In this document: positions 15,022 to 22,631 of the stretch, piece after piece
Layout of the letters: each line of letters starts with the position of its first letter
Numbering within the stretch: the first letter of the stretch is position 1
Translations under genes and position numbers: made by a program
The notes under the pieces: model-generated
The model's database searches: none
What the model saw: the letters and a program-made list of their open reading frames with translations, nothing else
What the model was told of the DNA's origin: nothing
NCBI GenBank assembly: GCA_964389705.1
Contig: CAYMEO010000040.1
Coordinates: forward strand, 1 to 23,623
Direction: 5' to 3'
Origin: PSLL01 sp964389705
Lineage (GTDB): Bacteria; Desulfobacterota_D; UBA1144; Nemesobacterales; CSP1-2
DNA: 23,623 nucleotides

Positions 15022-16494
15022 ATGAAGGTACTTTTTGTTTCCCCCGAGATGGAACCACTTGCCAAAGTGGGCGGACTCGCAGATGTTGTGGGTGCCCTGC
15101 CAAAGGAGCTTAAAAATCTCGGATGTGATGTAAGGGTGGTTATACCACTCTATCGCCACGTAAAGGAGAATCTAAAAAGGCTTGGCATAAATGCCAAGGG
15201 TTTGAGGAAAGAGGTTGCGGCCTGCCTCGATTGTCTTGTCTTTAGGGGAAAGATAAAAGAGGTTGATTTAAACGGTGTTCCTATATACTTGATTGAAAAT
15301 GATGGTCTCTTCGACCGCGAGCACATATATAGCACACCCCAAGGCGACTATGCGGATAACGATTTGAGATTCGGGTTTCTCTCAATCGGTGCGCTCGAGA
15401 TCGTAAAGGTGTTTAATTTCAAGCCCGATGTTATTCACTGTCACGACTGGCAGACAGCCCTCGTTCCCATATCAATTAAATGGAGAAGACATCTAAAAGA
15501 TGACCCATTTTTTGAGAGCTCGAAGCTTGTCTTTACGATTCACAATATCGCCTATCAGGGACTATTGGGCAAAGAGGCGTTGGATAAGTTTGGACTCCCG
15601 TCTTATCTGTTTATGCCTCAGGGGCTCGAGTTCTATGGCAAAGTAAATCTACTCAAGGGCGGTATAATCTACTCAGATGTGGTTACCACAGTAAGTCCGA
15701 CTTATGCTCAAGAGATAAAAACACATGAGTACGGATACGGATTGGATGGCGTTTTGAGATGGATTTCTCAGGATTCAAATAAGTTAGTAGGAATTTTAAA
15801 TGGAATTGACTATGAAATATGGAATCCAGAAACGGATAAGGCCCTTTATGTAAACTATGGCTTAGGAGACATTGAGGGCAAATTAAAAAACAAGTTTCAG
15901 CTCCAAAATGACCTGGGACTGAGTGCCGATGAAGGAAAGCCGCTTCTAGGTATGGTCTCGAGACTCGCCGAACAAAAGGGCATAGACCTTGTGGTTGATG
16001 CCCTTCCACAGATCTTTGATCTGGGGTTTCAGGTAGCAATCCTTGGCTCAGGTGATGAAAAATATATGCGTATGCTTGAAAATGCAAGGGCTAGATATAG
16101 GGGAGATCTATCCGTAGTCTTCGGATTTAAAGACGAGGTTGCAAGAAGAATATATGCAGGCTGTGATATGTTTCTTATGCCATCACGTTTTGAACCGTGT
16201 GGGCTTGGTCAGATGATTGCACTGAGATACGGAAGCATTCCCGTTGTAAGGGCGACAGGGGGTCTTTTAGACACAATAAGGGATTATACAAACCATAAAA
16301 AGGATGGGAATGGGTTTGTATTTCATGAGTTTTCAAAGGTGGGTTTTCTCGATGCCCTAACAAGGGCGCTTTCTGTCTATGAAAAACGCGATGAATGGAG
16401 AGAACTCATCTTAAGGGCAATGAAAGAGGATTTCTCTTGGCAGAGGTCAAGCAGAGAGTATATGGAGCTATACAAGAGACTGACTGGTCGTTAG
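15022..16494 (+). CDS. glgA: Glycogen synthase (ADP-glucose type, GT5)
   Basis: A 490-residue glycosyltransferase that elongates alpha-1,4-glucan from a nucleotide glucose. The N-terminal Rossmann domain opens 'M-K-V-L-F-V-S-P-E-M-E-P-L-A-K-V-G-G-L-A-D-V-V' with the K15-x-G-G-L donor-binding motif. 'H-C-H-D-W-Q-T-A-L-V-P' and 'F-T-I-H-N-I-A-Y-Q-G' are standard. The C-terminal domain has 'L-G-M-V-S-R-L-A-E-Q-K-G' and the retaining-enzyme motif 'S-R-F-E-P-C-G-L-G-Q-M-I-A-L-R-Y-G'. Length is normal. No glgC or glgB is in the window, although the upstream GH57 protein could supply glucan-remodelling activity. The ROK kinase gene starts 36 bases downstream, so the three are likely co-transcribed. 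Confidence 0.95.
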   Translation: MKVLFVSPEMEPLAKVGGLADVVGALPKELKNLGCDVRVVIPLYRHVKENLKRLGINAKGLRKEVAACLDCLVFRGKIKEVDLNGVPIYLIENDGLFDREHIYSTPQGDYADNDLRFGFLSIGALEIVKVFNFKPDVIHCHDWQTALVPISIKWRRHLKDDPFFESSKLVFTIHNIAYQGLLGKEALDKFGLPSYLFMPQGLEFYGKVNLLKGGIIYSDVVTTVSPTYAQEIKTHEYGYGLDGVLRWISQDSNKLVGILNGIDYEIWNPETDKALYVNYGLGDIEGKLKNKFQLQNDLGLSADEGKPLLGMVSRLAEQKGIDLVVDALPQIFDLGFQVAILGSGDEKYMRMLENARARYRGDLSVVFGFKDEVARRIYAGCDMFLMPSRFEPCGLGQMIALRYGSIPVVRATGGLLDTIRDYTNHKKDGNGFVFHEFSKVGFLDALTRALSVYEKRDEWRELILRAMKEDFSWQRSSREYMELYKRLTGR

Positions 16495-16530
16495 CAAACC
16501 TTAGTGTAATTAATTGCCCCTACAAAAATT

Positions 16531-17508
16531 ATGGCAACGAATGACGAAAGAAAGAAGGTAATAGGCATTGATATAGGCGGCACTAATCTAAGAGGTGCCT
16601 TGGTCAGCAGGAGCGGAAGCATAATTAAACACCTCAGCGTTCCTTCCCAGGCAGATAATGGGATAGACCTAGTTATTGAGAATCTGGGAAACCTCATAGA
16701 TGAGATCAGAAGAGGACAGACCATAGACGGCTTGGGAATCGGAATTCCGGGGATAATAGATTCAGCAAGGGGAGTAATAACTCAGGCTCCAAATATACTG
16801 CACGTCTATAACTATCCGCTTAGAGATGTTCTTATAGAGAAGATTGGGAGAAACACTGCGGTGTTTATAGAAAATGATGCCAACTGTGCAGCACTTGGAG
16901 AGTTGTGGAAAGGGATAGGAGAAAACGTAAATTCGCTTGTGCTCCTTGCAATAGGAACTGGACTCGGTGGCGGAATAATCCTTAATAGAAGACTCTGGCG
17001 CGGGGCAGACGGAATGGCAGGGGAGATTGGACACATGACAATCTCTCCCGATGGGGCAAAATGCAACTGCGGAAACACAGGATGCCTTGAGACGTTTACC
17101 TCAGCTGTAGGGATAAGGAGAATGGTAAAAGAGGGTTTAGACGACAGAACCGTGAGAACCTCCCTTAGAGAAAAGGTTCAAAACGTTCCTAAAGAAAGAC
17201 TCCCCGAGATTGTGAGGGAGGCGGCAGTCGAGGGCGATAAATTCGCCTTATGGATTTGGGAGGAGTTTGGAAGGGCTCTAGGTATGGCAATAGCCAACCT
17301 TGTAAATCTCCTAAACGTTGAGATGGTTATTATATCAGGCGGGCTTTCGAATGCCTGGGAACTATTTATAGACAAAGCAGTAGATGAAGCAAAAAAAAGA
17401 GGCTTACGCGCCCCAATGGAGAGGGTACAGATTAAGAGATCAACTCTCGGGAGCAACGCAGGACTTCTAGGTGCAGCATACCTGGCAATTAGAAAAGATA
17501 GAGGATAG
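16531..17508 (+). CDS. ROK-family sugar kinase, probable glucokinase
   Basis: A 325-residue ROK kinase. 'V-I-G-I-D-I-G-G-T-N-L-R-G' at 10-22 is the phosphate loop, 'E-N-D-A-N-C-A-A-L-G-E' at 114-124 holds the catalytic Asp116, 'G-T-G-L-G-G-G-I' at 142-149 is the nucleotide motif, and 'G-E-I-G-H' with H168 plus C178, C180 and C185 ('C-N-C-G-N-T-G-C-L-E') form the structural zinc site. The E-x-G-H form and the location after glgA favour glucose as substrate, producing glucose-6-phosphate, though another hexose cannot be excluded. The ATG at 16531 has no Shine-Dalgarno, so expression may depend on readthrough from glgA. Its stop is one base from the stop of the opposing gene, with no terminator space between them. 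Confidence 0.9.
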   Translation: MATNDERKKVIGIDIGGTNLRGALVSRSGSIIKHLSVPSQADNGIDLVIENLGNLIDEIRRGQTIDGLGIGIPGIIDSARGVITQAPNILHVYNYPLRDVLIEKIGRNTAVFIENDANCAALGELWKGIGENVNSLVLLAIGTGLGGGIILNRRLWRGADGMAGEIGHMTISPDGAKCNCGNTGCLETFTSAVGIRRMVKEGLDDRTVRTSLREKVQNVPKERLPEIVREAAVEGDKFALWIWEEFGRALGMAIANLVNLLNVEMVIISGGLSNAWELFIDKAVDEAKKRGLRAPMERVQIKRSTLGSNAGLLGAAYLAIRKDRG

Positions 17509-17509
17509 C

Positions 17510-17941
17510 TTAAACAGCACCCCACGATGTTATTCGACTAGGAACGATTTTAATTACAGGCAGATTTAATTTAGAAAGATTCATACTTTTGTACTGGGGA
17601 TATCTTTCGCATAGGAGTCTGAGCGATCTAAGATACTCTTCTCCCCTCTTTATTATCTCAGCCCTGCCATGAATAATCACATAGCCGAGTCTAGTCCAGT
17701 CCTCTTGGTATTCGTCAATTACAACAGAGACATTTGGATTTTCTGATATATTCCTTACCCTCTTTAGCCCATCTACAGGTACACGTTTGGGCTTTTTATC
17801 AATAGGCGTATAGAGGTACATGCCGTCATAAGCATAGCATATTGGAACAACAAGAGGCCTTCCCATTTTATCCGCTGTAGCCATTCTCGCAACCCTGTGA
17901 GATAAGATAAAGGCCCTTTCTCTATCAGTCGGTATAGCCAT
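17510..17941 (-). CDS. PPOX-class, probable F420-dependent enzyme of the Rv0121 type
   Basis: A 143-residue split-barrel flavin/deazaflavin-binding protein. 'R-V-A-R-M-A-T-A-D-K-M-G-R-P-L-V-V-P-I-C-Y-A-Y-D-G' starts the barrel, and 'T-P-I-D-K-K-P-K-R', 'R-V-R-N-I-S-E-N-P-N-V-S-V-V-I-D-E-Y', 'D-W-T-R-L-G-Y-V-I-I-H-G-R-A' and the terminal 'V-x-S-W-G' match the TIGR03668 (Rv0121-type) pattern as I remember it. Such proteins are thought to use coenzyme F420, and the substrate is unknown. The in-frame TTG at 17950 would lie on the -10 box, so ATG 17941 is chosen. It is divergent from prs, and its stop nearly touches that of the ROK kinase. With the gene at 1165 it hints that the host makes F420. 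Confidence 0.8.
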   Translation of the reverse strand: MAIPTDRERAFILSHRVARMATADKMGRPLVVPICYAYDGMYLYTPIDKKPKRVPVDGLKRVRNISENPNVSVVIDEYQEDWTRLGYVIIHGRAEIIKRGEEYLRSLRLLCERYPQYKSMNLSKLNLPVIKIVPSRITSWGAV

Positions 17942-17949
17942 CAAAGCCA

Positions 17950-17978
17950 ATTATCCATTATCATTGTATCATACACAA
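17950..17978 (-). promoter_or_regulatory. Candidate promoter of the Rv0121-type gene, leaderless geometry
   Basis: On the minus strand TTGTGT (17978-17973) and GATAAT (17955-17950) are 17 bases apart, and only eight bases separate the -10 from the ATG at 17941. No Shine-Dalgarno is present. Other -10-like hexamers lie nearby, so the exact box is uncertain. Confidence 0.4.
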
Positions 17979-17981
17979 AAC

Positions 17982-18009
17982 TTGAATTATCCCCTATATA
18001 TTTTATAAT
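17982..18009 (+). promoter_or_regulatory. Candidate promoter of the prs-ribosomal block
   Basis: TTGAAT (17982-17987, 4 of 6) and a perfect TATAAT (18004-18009) with a 16-base spacer. The transcript start would be near 18016, about 26 bases before the prs ATG. The -35 lies three bases from the -35 of the divergent promoter at 17950-17978. Confidence 0.5.
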
Positions 18010-18041
18010 AGGTTTTTGAATAAAAACTAGATACTCAACCT

Positions 18042-18986
18042 ATGGGCATCCCAAAGATATTTAGTGGAACATCTAATGTCTCCCTTGCAGAGGCGGTGTG
18101 CAGATACCTTGATGCCTCTCCAGGCAAAGCCGAGATTAGAAGGTTTAGTGACGGTGAGGTGTTTGCAGAGATTGCAGAAAGCGTCCGTGGATCGCATGTA
18201 TTTGTCATTCAGTCAACCTGCCCCCCCGTAAATGAACACCTAATGGAGCTCCTTATCATTACAGACGCTCTGAAGAGGGCCTCTGCCGGGGCAATCACCG
18301 CCGTCATTCCATACTATGGCTATGCAAGGCAGGACAGAAAAGTCCAGCCTAGGGCACCTATTACAGCCAAACTCGTTGCTGATATTATTGCCAAGGCGGG
18401 AGTAAATAGGGTCGTTACTGTAGACCTCCATGCAGGACAGATTCAGGGCTTCTTTGATGTTCCAGTTGACCATCTCTATGCCGCCCCAGTTCTCATAAAC
18501 TATTTAAAAAGAAGGTATAATAATGGCGAAATAGTCTTTGTATCACCCGATGCTGGCGGAATGGAGAGGGCAAGGGAATACGCAAAGAGACTCCATGTCG
18601 GACTCGCAATGACAGACAAAAGACGCTCGGCTCCAAATGTAGCCGAGATAATGAATGTTATAGGAGATGTCTCAGGAAAGACAGCAATTATAGTTGACGA
18701 TATGGTAGATACTGCTGGAACCGCTGTTCAAGCCGCTGAGGCTCTATCAAGAGAGGGGGCAAATCGCGTAGTACTTTGCTGTACACACGGAGTGCTTTCA
18801 GGAGACGCAGTTAAGAGGATCGAAGATTCAATACTCGAAGAGGTCATAATAACCGATACGATTCCGCCCAGAGAAGAGACAAAGAGATGCAAGAAGATTA
18901 GGGTCCTCAGCATCGCAGAACTCCTCGGGGAGGCAATAAGAAGAATAGCTGCCGGAGAGTCAATAAGCACCTTATTCGAATTCTAA
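18042..18986 (+). CDS. prs: Ribose-phosphate pyrophosphokinase (PRPP synthetase)
   Basis: A 314-residue enzyme making PRPP from ribose-5-phosphate and ATP, for nucleotide, His and Trp synthesis. Motifs are in normal order: 'R-R-F-S-D-G-E' at 33-39, 'Y-Y-G-Y-A-R-Q-D-R-K' at 91-100, 'V-D-L-H-A-G-Q-I-Q-G-F-F' at 127-138 with catalytic H130, 'K-R-R' at 193-195 in the flexible loop, and the PRPP-binding 'V-D-D-M-V-D-T-A-G-T' at 218-227. Length is that of the bacterial class I enzyme. The ATG has no Shine-Dalgarno. It heads the block prs-rplY-pth-ychF-rpsF-rpsR-rplI; rplY follows after 11 bases. In many relatives ispE and a tRNA-Gln precede prs; here the Rv0121-type gene stands instead. Confidence 0.97.
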   Translation: MGIPKIFSGTSNVSLAEAVCRYLDASPGKAEIRRFSDGEVFAEIAESVRGSHVFVIQSTCPPVNEHLMELLIITDALKRASAGAITAVIPYYGYARQDRKVQPRAPITAKLVADIIAKAGVNRVVTVDLHAGQIQGFFDVPVDHLYAAPVLINYLKRRYNNGEIVFVSPDAGGMERAREYAKRLHVGLAMTDKRRSAPNVAEIMNVIGDVSGKTAIIVDDMVDTAGTAVQAAEALSREGANRVVLCCTHGVLSGDAVKRIEDSILEEVIITDTIPPREETKRCKKIRVLSIAELLGEAIRRIAAGESISTLFEF

Positions 18987-18997
18987 AGGGAGTTAAA

Positions 18998-19663
18998 ATG
19001 GCACAGAGCACTTTATTTGTAACAAAAAGAAACGAAGTTGGTAAGGGCGCGGCAAGAAAAATCAGAAGGGAGGGGCTTATCCCAGCAGTACTTTATGGAA
19101 GAGAGATGGAACCAATTCCATTAACGGTAAACCCTATTGACCTTAAAAAAGCCCTCTCTACAGAGGCCCGAGAAAATACCCTTCTTGAGCTCCACGTAAA
19201 GGGCGACGGAGAGGAGATTACGAAAATAGCCCTCCTTCGAGATGTTCAATACGATAACCTCACGAGCCGACCCATACATTTTGATTTTCAGGAAATCCTT
19301 ATGAAGGAACTCATAACTGTGAAGGTTCCAGTTGAGATTGTAGGGAAGGCCCCCGGAATTCAGGAAGGTGGAATTCTTGAGGAAATCCTTCGAGAAATTG
19401 AGGTTGAATGTCTTCCTGCCTCCATTCCAAACGTTATTGAGATTGATGTCTCTCAGCTTGGTATTGGAGACTCAATACACATTAGCGACCTAACGCTTCC
19501 TGAGGGTGTTACGGTCCTCCACGATCCGGATGAGACCATAGTAACGATCCTTTCGCCTGTGATGGAAGAGGTCAAACCCGCTGCCGCTGAAGCCGCTGCT
19601 CCGACTGAGGGTACAGAGGCAGAAGCTAAGTCTGAAGCCCAGGAGGAGGGTAGTGAGAAATAG
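18998..19663 (+). CDS. rplY: 50S ribosomal protein L25, long (CTC/TL5) form
   Basis: A 221-residue protein that binds 5S rRNA in the large subunit. The N-terminal L25 domain starts 'N-E-V-G-K-G-A-A-R-K-I-R-R-E-G-L-I-P-A-V-L-Y-G-R'. A second beta domain ('T-V-K-V-P-V-E-I-V-G-K-A-P-G', 'E-V-E-C-L-P-A-S-I-P', 'I-G-D-S-I-H-I-S-D') covers about 95-190, as in the general-stress CTC and Thermus TL5 proteins. The last roughly 30 residues are Ala/Glu-rich and disordered-looking. GGGAG lies shortly before the ATG. It is tightly linked to prs (11 bases) and pth (8 bases), the usual operon neighbours. Confidence 0.96.
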   Translation: MAQSTLFVTKRNEVGKGAARKIRREGLIPAVLYGREMEPIPLTVNPIDLKKALSTEARENTLLELHVKGDGEEITKIALLRDVQYDNLTSRPIHFDFQEILMKELITVKVPVEIVGKAPGIQEGGILEEILREIEVECLPASIPNVIEIDVSQLGIGDSIHISDLTLPEGVTVLHDPDETIVTILSPVMEEVKPAAAEAAAPTEGTEAEAKSEAQEEGSEK

Positions 19664-19671
19664 TCTGAATA

Positions 19672-20262
19672 ATGATTTTAGTTGCCGGATTGGGAAATCC
19701 CGGAAAAGAATACTCTTCATCAAGGCATAACATCGGGTTTATGGTGGTAGATGAGATTGCAAGGAGGCTCGGGGTCAATATCAAGAAAAGAGGTTTTAAA
19801 AGCCTTTTTGCCGAATCATTCCTAGAAGGGAAAAAACTCTTACTCCTCAAACCCCAGACATATATGAATCTAAGCGGTGAGGCCATCTCGGACGCTGTAG
19901 AATTCTTTAAAATTCCTCTGAAAGACGTAATTGTAGTGCACGATGAAATTGACCTGCCTCTTGGTAGTATGAAAATAAAAACCGGAGGCGGAAGCGCAGG
20001 ACACAAGGGGGTTCAGTCCATAATAAGTCGCCTAGGAGACAGCGGTTTTGTGAGAGTAAGGGTAGGAATAGGAAAACCCATACAAAAGTCAGAGGTCATT
20101 GACCATGTGCTCTCAGGATTTGGAGGAGGGGAGAAAAGAATAATGGAAGATATGGTAGATAGAGCCGCGGATGCGGTTTCGGAAATCATACTCCGGGGAC
20201 TAGAGAGCGCAATGAATAAATTCAATAGGAAAGATACGGGATGCAAGGCACAAGATGCATGA
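19672..20262 (+). CDS. pth: Peptidyl-tRNA hydrolase
   Basis: A 196-residue enzyme that releases peptides from peptidyl-tRNA lost from stalled ribosomes. 'L-V-A-G-L-G-N-P-G-K-E-Y' with N9, 'S-R-H-N-I-G-F' with catalytic H19, 'P-Q-T-Y-M-N-L-S-G' with N66, and 'H-D-E-I-D' with D91 are conserved. At 'A-G-H-K-G-V-Q-S-I' (109-117) Lys112 takes the place of the Asn (N114) of E. coli Pth, a substitution also seen (as Lys or Arg) in other bacterial Pth proteins. No Shine-Dalgarno is visible; the start 8 bases after rplY suggests coupled translation. The C-terminal tail ends 'C-K-A-Q-D-A', somewhat longer than the catalytic core needs. Confidence 0.96.
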   Translation: MILVAGLGNPGKEYSSSRHNIGFMVVDEIARRLGVNIKKRGFKSLFAESFLEGKKLLLLKPQTYMNLSGEAISDAVEFFKIPLKDVIVVHDEIDLPLGSMKIKTGGGSAGHKGVQSIISRLGDSGFVRVRVGIGKPIQKSEVIDHVLSGFGGGEKRIMEDMVDRAADAVSEIILRGLESAMNKFNRKDTGCKAQDA

Positions 20263-20304
20263 TGTATTAATATTGATCTTGTATCCCACATCTTTTTAAA
20301 AACC

Positions 20305-21393
20305 ATGGGTCTTAGCTGTGGGATTGTAGGGCTTCCCAATGCTGGGAAATCAACTATATTTAATGCCTTAACGTCTGCCAAGGCAGTTGTGGCGGATTAT
20401 CCGTTTACCACAATTGATCCGAATATCGGAATTGTCAATGTCCCTGATGAGAGATTGCAAAGGCTTGCGGAGATTATAAGGCCTCAGAAGGTTGTCCCGG
20501 CCACACTTAAATTCATTGATATTGCCGGACTCGTAAAAGGAGCAAGCCATGGTGAGGGGCTTGGAAACAGATTCCTTGCACACATTCGAGAGGTTAATGT
20601 CCTGATTCATGTTGTGAGACTTTTTGATCTGTATTCGTCGAATGCCTCTGAGGATATTGATCCCAAGCGGGATATAGAAATAATAAATCTTGAACTCCTC
20701 CTTGCAGACATTGAGACGGTAGAGAAAAGGATAGGAAAGATAGAAAGAGTCGCTAAATCGGGAAGCAAGGAAGCACAGGCAGAACTGAGCTTTTTAGAGA
20801 GATTGAAAAGCCATATCTCTAGAGGGATGGCAGCTAGGGTTTTTCCAATTCAAGGGGAAGCTCAAGAGAAGATCCTCAAGGATTTAAACCTGCTTACGGC
20901 TAAACCGGTTCTTTATGTAGGGAATCTCGAAGAGAAAGACGGAAGAGAGAAATATATTGAAACCCTAAAGGGGATAGCAGAAGAAGAAAAGGCACAACTC
21001 GTTACAATCTTTGGCAAGCTAGAATCAGAGCTATCGGAATTTTCAGAAGAGGAGAGCGGGACTTTTTTAAATGAAATGAACCTAAATGAATCGGGTCTTA
21101 AGAGAATTGTAAAAGCCGCATATAGGTTGCTTGATCTCATAACCTTTTACACAACAAATGGCATTGAGGTTCGCGCATGGACAATAAAGCGTGGAACTAA
21201 GGCTCCAAAGGCGGCAGGGAGAATACACACCGATTTCGAGAGGGGATTTATTAAGGCTGAGGTAGTGTCTTATGAGGATTATATAAAGTCTGGCTCGGAT
21301 GCAGCGGCAAGGGAATCGGGGGTTCTAAGAATAGAGGGTAAGGACTATGAAATTCAGGACGGAGATGTGGTATACTTCAGGTCTAAAATTTAA
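20305..21393 (+). CDS. ychF: Redox-regulated P-loop ATPase/GTPase YchF (OLA1 family)
   Basis: A 362-residue translation-associated P-loop protein. G1 'G-L-P-N-A-G-K-S-T' at 9-17, 'P-F-T-T-I-D-P-N-I-G' and 'D-I-A-G-L-V-K-G-A-S-H-G-E-G-L-G-N' (G2/G3 regions) are typical, and the base-specificity segment reads 'N-L-E-E' rather than N-K-x-D, the feature that makes YchF prefer ATP. A coiled-coil insertion follows the switch regions, and the C-terminal TGS domain holds 'A-W-T-I-K-R-G-T-K-A-P-x-A-A-G-x-I-H-T-D-F'. YchF binds ribosomes and affects stress responses. The ATG at 20305 has no Shine-Dalgarno and lies 42 bases after pth, a very common neighbour. Confidence 0.96.
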   Translation: MGLSCGIVGLPNAGKSTIFNALTSAKAVVADYPFTTIDPNIGIVNVPDERLQRLAEIIRPQKVVPATLKFIDIAGLVKGASHGEGLGNRFLAHIREVNVLIHVVRLFDLYSSNASEDIDPKRDIEIINLELLLADIETVEKRIGKIERVAKSGSKEAQAELSFLERLKSHISRGMAARVFPIQGEAQEKILKDLNLLTAKPVLYVGNLEEKDGREKYIETLKGIAEEEKAQLVTIFGKLESELSEFSEEESGTFLNEMNLNESGLKRIVKAAYRLLDLITFYTTNGIEVRAWTIKRGTKAPKAAGRIHTDFERGFIKAEVVSYEDYIKSGSDAAARESGVLRIEGKDYEIQDGDVVYFRSKI

Positions 21394-21401
21394 ACCCGTT
21401 G

Positions 21402-21457
21402 CTCTGGGATTAGACTGCAGCGCTTAAGTCCAGGGCCGGAAAGTCCAAAATGGGAGG
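21402..21457 (+). promoter_or_regulatory. Structured rpsF leader, possible S6:S18 autoregulatory site
   Basis: In the 72 bases between ychF and rpsF, CTCTGG (21402-21407) can pair with CCAGGG (21430-21435). The loop contains a possible inner ACT/AGT pairing (21414-21416 with 21427-21429). A CCG (21436-21438) follows the outer stem at once, then GGGAGG (21452-21457) as Shine-Dalgarno. Known rpsF leaders bind the S6:S18 complex through a CCG in a bulge beside a hairpin. The resemblance is suggestive, not shown. Confidence 0.35.
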
Positions 21458-21465
21458 TATATTTA

Positions 21466-21825
21466 ATGACAGATATAGGCTATTATGAGACACTCTATCT
21501 TACGCGTCCCGATCTGACTGATGAAGAACTGAATAAGGTGCAAGGGAAGCTTAAGGAGACAATATTAAACCATGAGGGTGAGATTTTTAAGTCCCAGAAG
21601 TGGGCCGATAGAAATCTCGCATACAGGATTGGAAAGTACAATAAAGGAACCTACTACATACTGGTTTATAAATCCCACAGAAGCGCCGTATCTGAGATAG
21701 AGAGGAACCTGAGATTCTTCAGCGGCGATGTGCTGAGATTTATGACTGTGAGAATAAAGGAAGAGGTAGCCCTAAGAGAGAGAGCAGCATCTGAAGTGAG
21801 CACTCAAGAGGGAGGAGTACAGTAA
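21466..21825 (+). CDS. rpsF: 30S ribosomal protein S6
   Basis: A 119-residue protein of the small-subunit platform that pairs with S18. 'Y-Y-E-T-L-Y-L-T-R-P-D-L-T-D-E-E' starts the ferredoxin-like fold. 'W-A-D-R-N-L-A-Y-R-I-G-K-Y-N-K-G-T-Y-Y-I-L' and 'I-E-R-N-L-R-F-F-S-G-D-V-L-R-F-M-T-V-R' are the two conserved blocks (usual W-G-x-R-x-L-A-Y and E-R-x-L-R). The last 15 residues are a variable tail. A strong GGGAGG lies 8 bases before the ATG. Its stop TAA overlaps the rpsR ATG by one base, the classic coupling of this pair. Confidence 0.96.
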   Translation: MTDIGYYETLYLTRPDLTDEELNKVQGKLKETILNHEGEIFKSQKWADRNLAYRIGKYNKGTYYILVYKSHRSAVSEIERNLRFFSGDVLRFMTVRIKEEVALRERAASEVSTQEGGVQ

Positions 21826-22067
21826 TGGAAAGGGAAAACACAAAGGAAAAAAAATTCTTTGTAAGAAAAAAGGTTTGCAGATTTTGCACCGAAGCAACAG
21901 AGATTGATTATAAAAAGGTTGATATTCTCTCACAGTTCATAAATGAGAGAAAGAAAATAGTGCCTAGAAGAAGCTCCGGACTTTGTGCATACCATCAGAG
22001 AAAGCTCAGTTCGGCGATAAAGCGGGCACGTGTTATGGCTCTTCTTCCATTTACAGTGCTTCACTGA
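21825..22067 (+). CDS. rpsR: 30S ribosomal protein S18, zinc-binding (C+) form
   Basis: An 80-residue platform protein that forms a heterodimer with S6. 'V-C-R-F-C' near residue 20 and 'L-C-A-Y-H-Q-R-K' near 55 give a Cys/Cys...Cys/His set typical of the zinc-binding C+ form of S18, which many bacteria have lost. 'I-D-Y-K-K-V-D-I-L-S-Q-F-I-N-E-R-K-K-I-V-P-R-R' is the family core. The start overlaps the rpsF stop (TAATG), so translation is coupled. The next gene, rplI, starts 107 bases later; the DUF2232 gene that often lies between is missing. Confidence 0.96.
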   Translation: MERENTKEKKFFVRKKVCRFCTEATEIDYKKVDILSQFINERKKIVPRRSSGLCAYHQRKLSSAIKRARVMALLPFTVLH

Positions 22068-22174
22068 CTTAGTGATAACGATTTGTCCAATAAAACACCA
22101 AGATACAAAGTTAAGGTCTTTTTCTCAATTGTCTGTAGCATATTTATTCTTGCCCCTTATAGGAGGTGTCAGCA

Positions 22175-22624
22175 ATGAAGGTAATTCTCACATCTGATGT
22201 ACAATCTATTGGAAGAAAGGGGGAAACAAAAGAGGTAAAAGAAGGCTTTGCAAGGAATTATCTGTTTCCAAGAAGGCTCGCGGTTGAGGCGACACCAGCG
22301 AATCTAAAGGAATGGGAGCAAAGAAGAGAGGCCCTAAAGAAAAAAGAGGATAAGGCAAGGGCTGAAGCCGAGGGCTTAGCCAACACCCTTCAGAGAGTTT
22401 CCTGTGTCATTCCTGTAAGGGTTGGTGAGGAGGATAAACTCTTCGGTTCGGTAACGTCTCAAAACATATCAGATGCCCTCTCTAGGTTGGGGTTTGATAT
22501 TCCCAAAAAGGATATTGAACTTGATACACCGATTAAAACCCTGGGAGTACACGAGGTTCCGGTAAGGCTTCACCATAATGTGATAGTAAACATTAAGGTT
22601 GAGGTAGTAAGAGAAGAGGGGTAA
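22175..22624 (+). CDS. rplI: 50S ribosomal protein L9
   Basis: A 149-residue two-domain protein that binds 23S rRNA near the L1 stalk and helps keep the reading frame. The N-domain reads 'M-K-V-I-L-T-S-D-V-Q-S-I-G-R-K-G-E-T-K-E-V-K-E-G-F-A-R-N-Y-L-F-P-R', all family hallmarks. A long helix rich in K/E links to the C-domain with 'L-F-G-S-V-T-S-Q-N-I' and 'I-K-T-L-G-V-H-E-V-P-V-R-L-H'. A GTG at 22166 would add three residues, but it overlaps AGGAGG (22161-22166), which is spaced 8 bases from the ATG at 22175, so the ATG is used. It is the last gene of the block: dnaB does not follow, and a strong terminator closes the unit. Confidence 0.96.
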   Translation: MKVILTSDVQSIGRKGETKEVKEGFARNYLFPRRLAVEATPANLKEWEQRREALKKKEDKARAEAEGLANTLQRVSCVIPVRVGEEDKLFGSVTSQNISDALSRLGFDIPKKDIELDTPIKTLGVHEVPVRLHHNVIVNIKVEVVREEG

Positions 22625-22631
22625 TATTAGG

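Noticed and set aside
16513..16524. GCCCCTACA before the ROK kinase as a half copy of the GGGGCAG palindrome
   Set aside because: Too short and without the other arm; likely chance.
21433..21450. Segment 'GGGCCGGAAAGTCC' resembling part of RNase P RNA
   Set aside because: Only a short match to the GGAAAGTCC-type conserved stretch. The remaining RNase P elements cannot fit in the 72-base gap.
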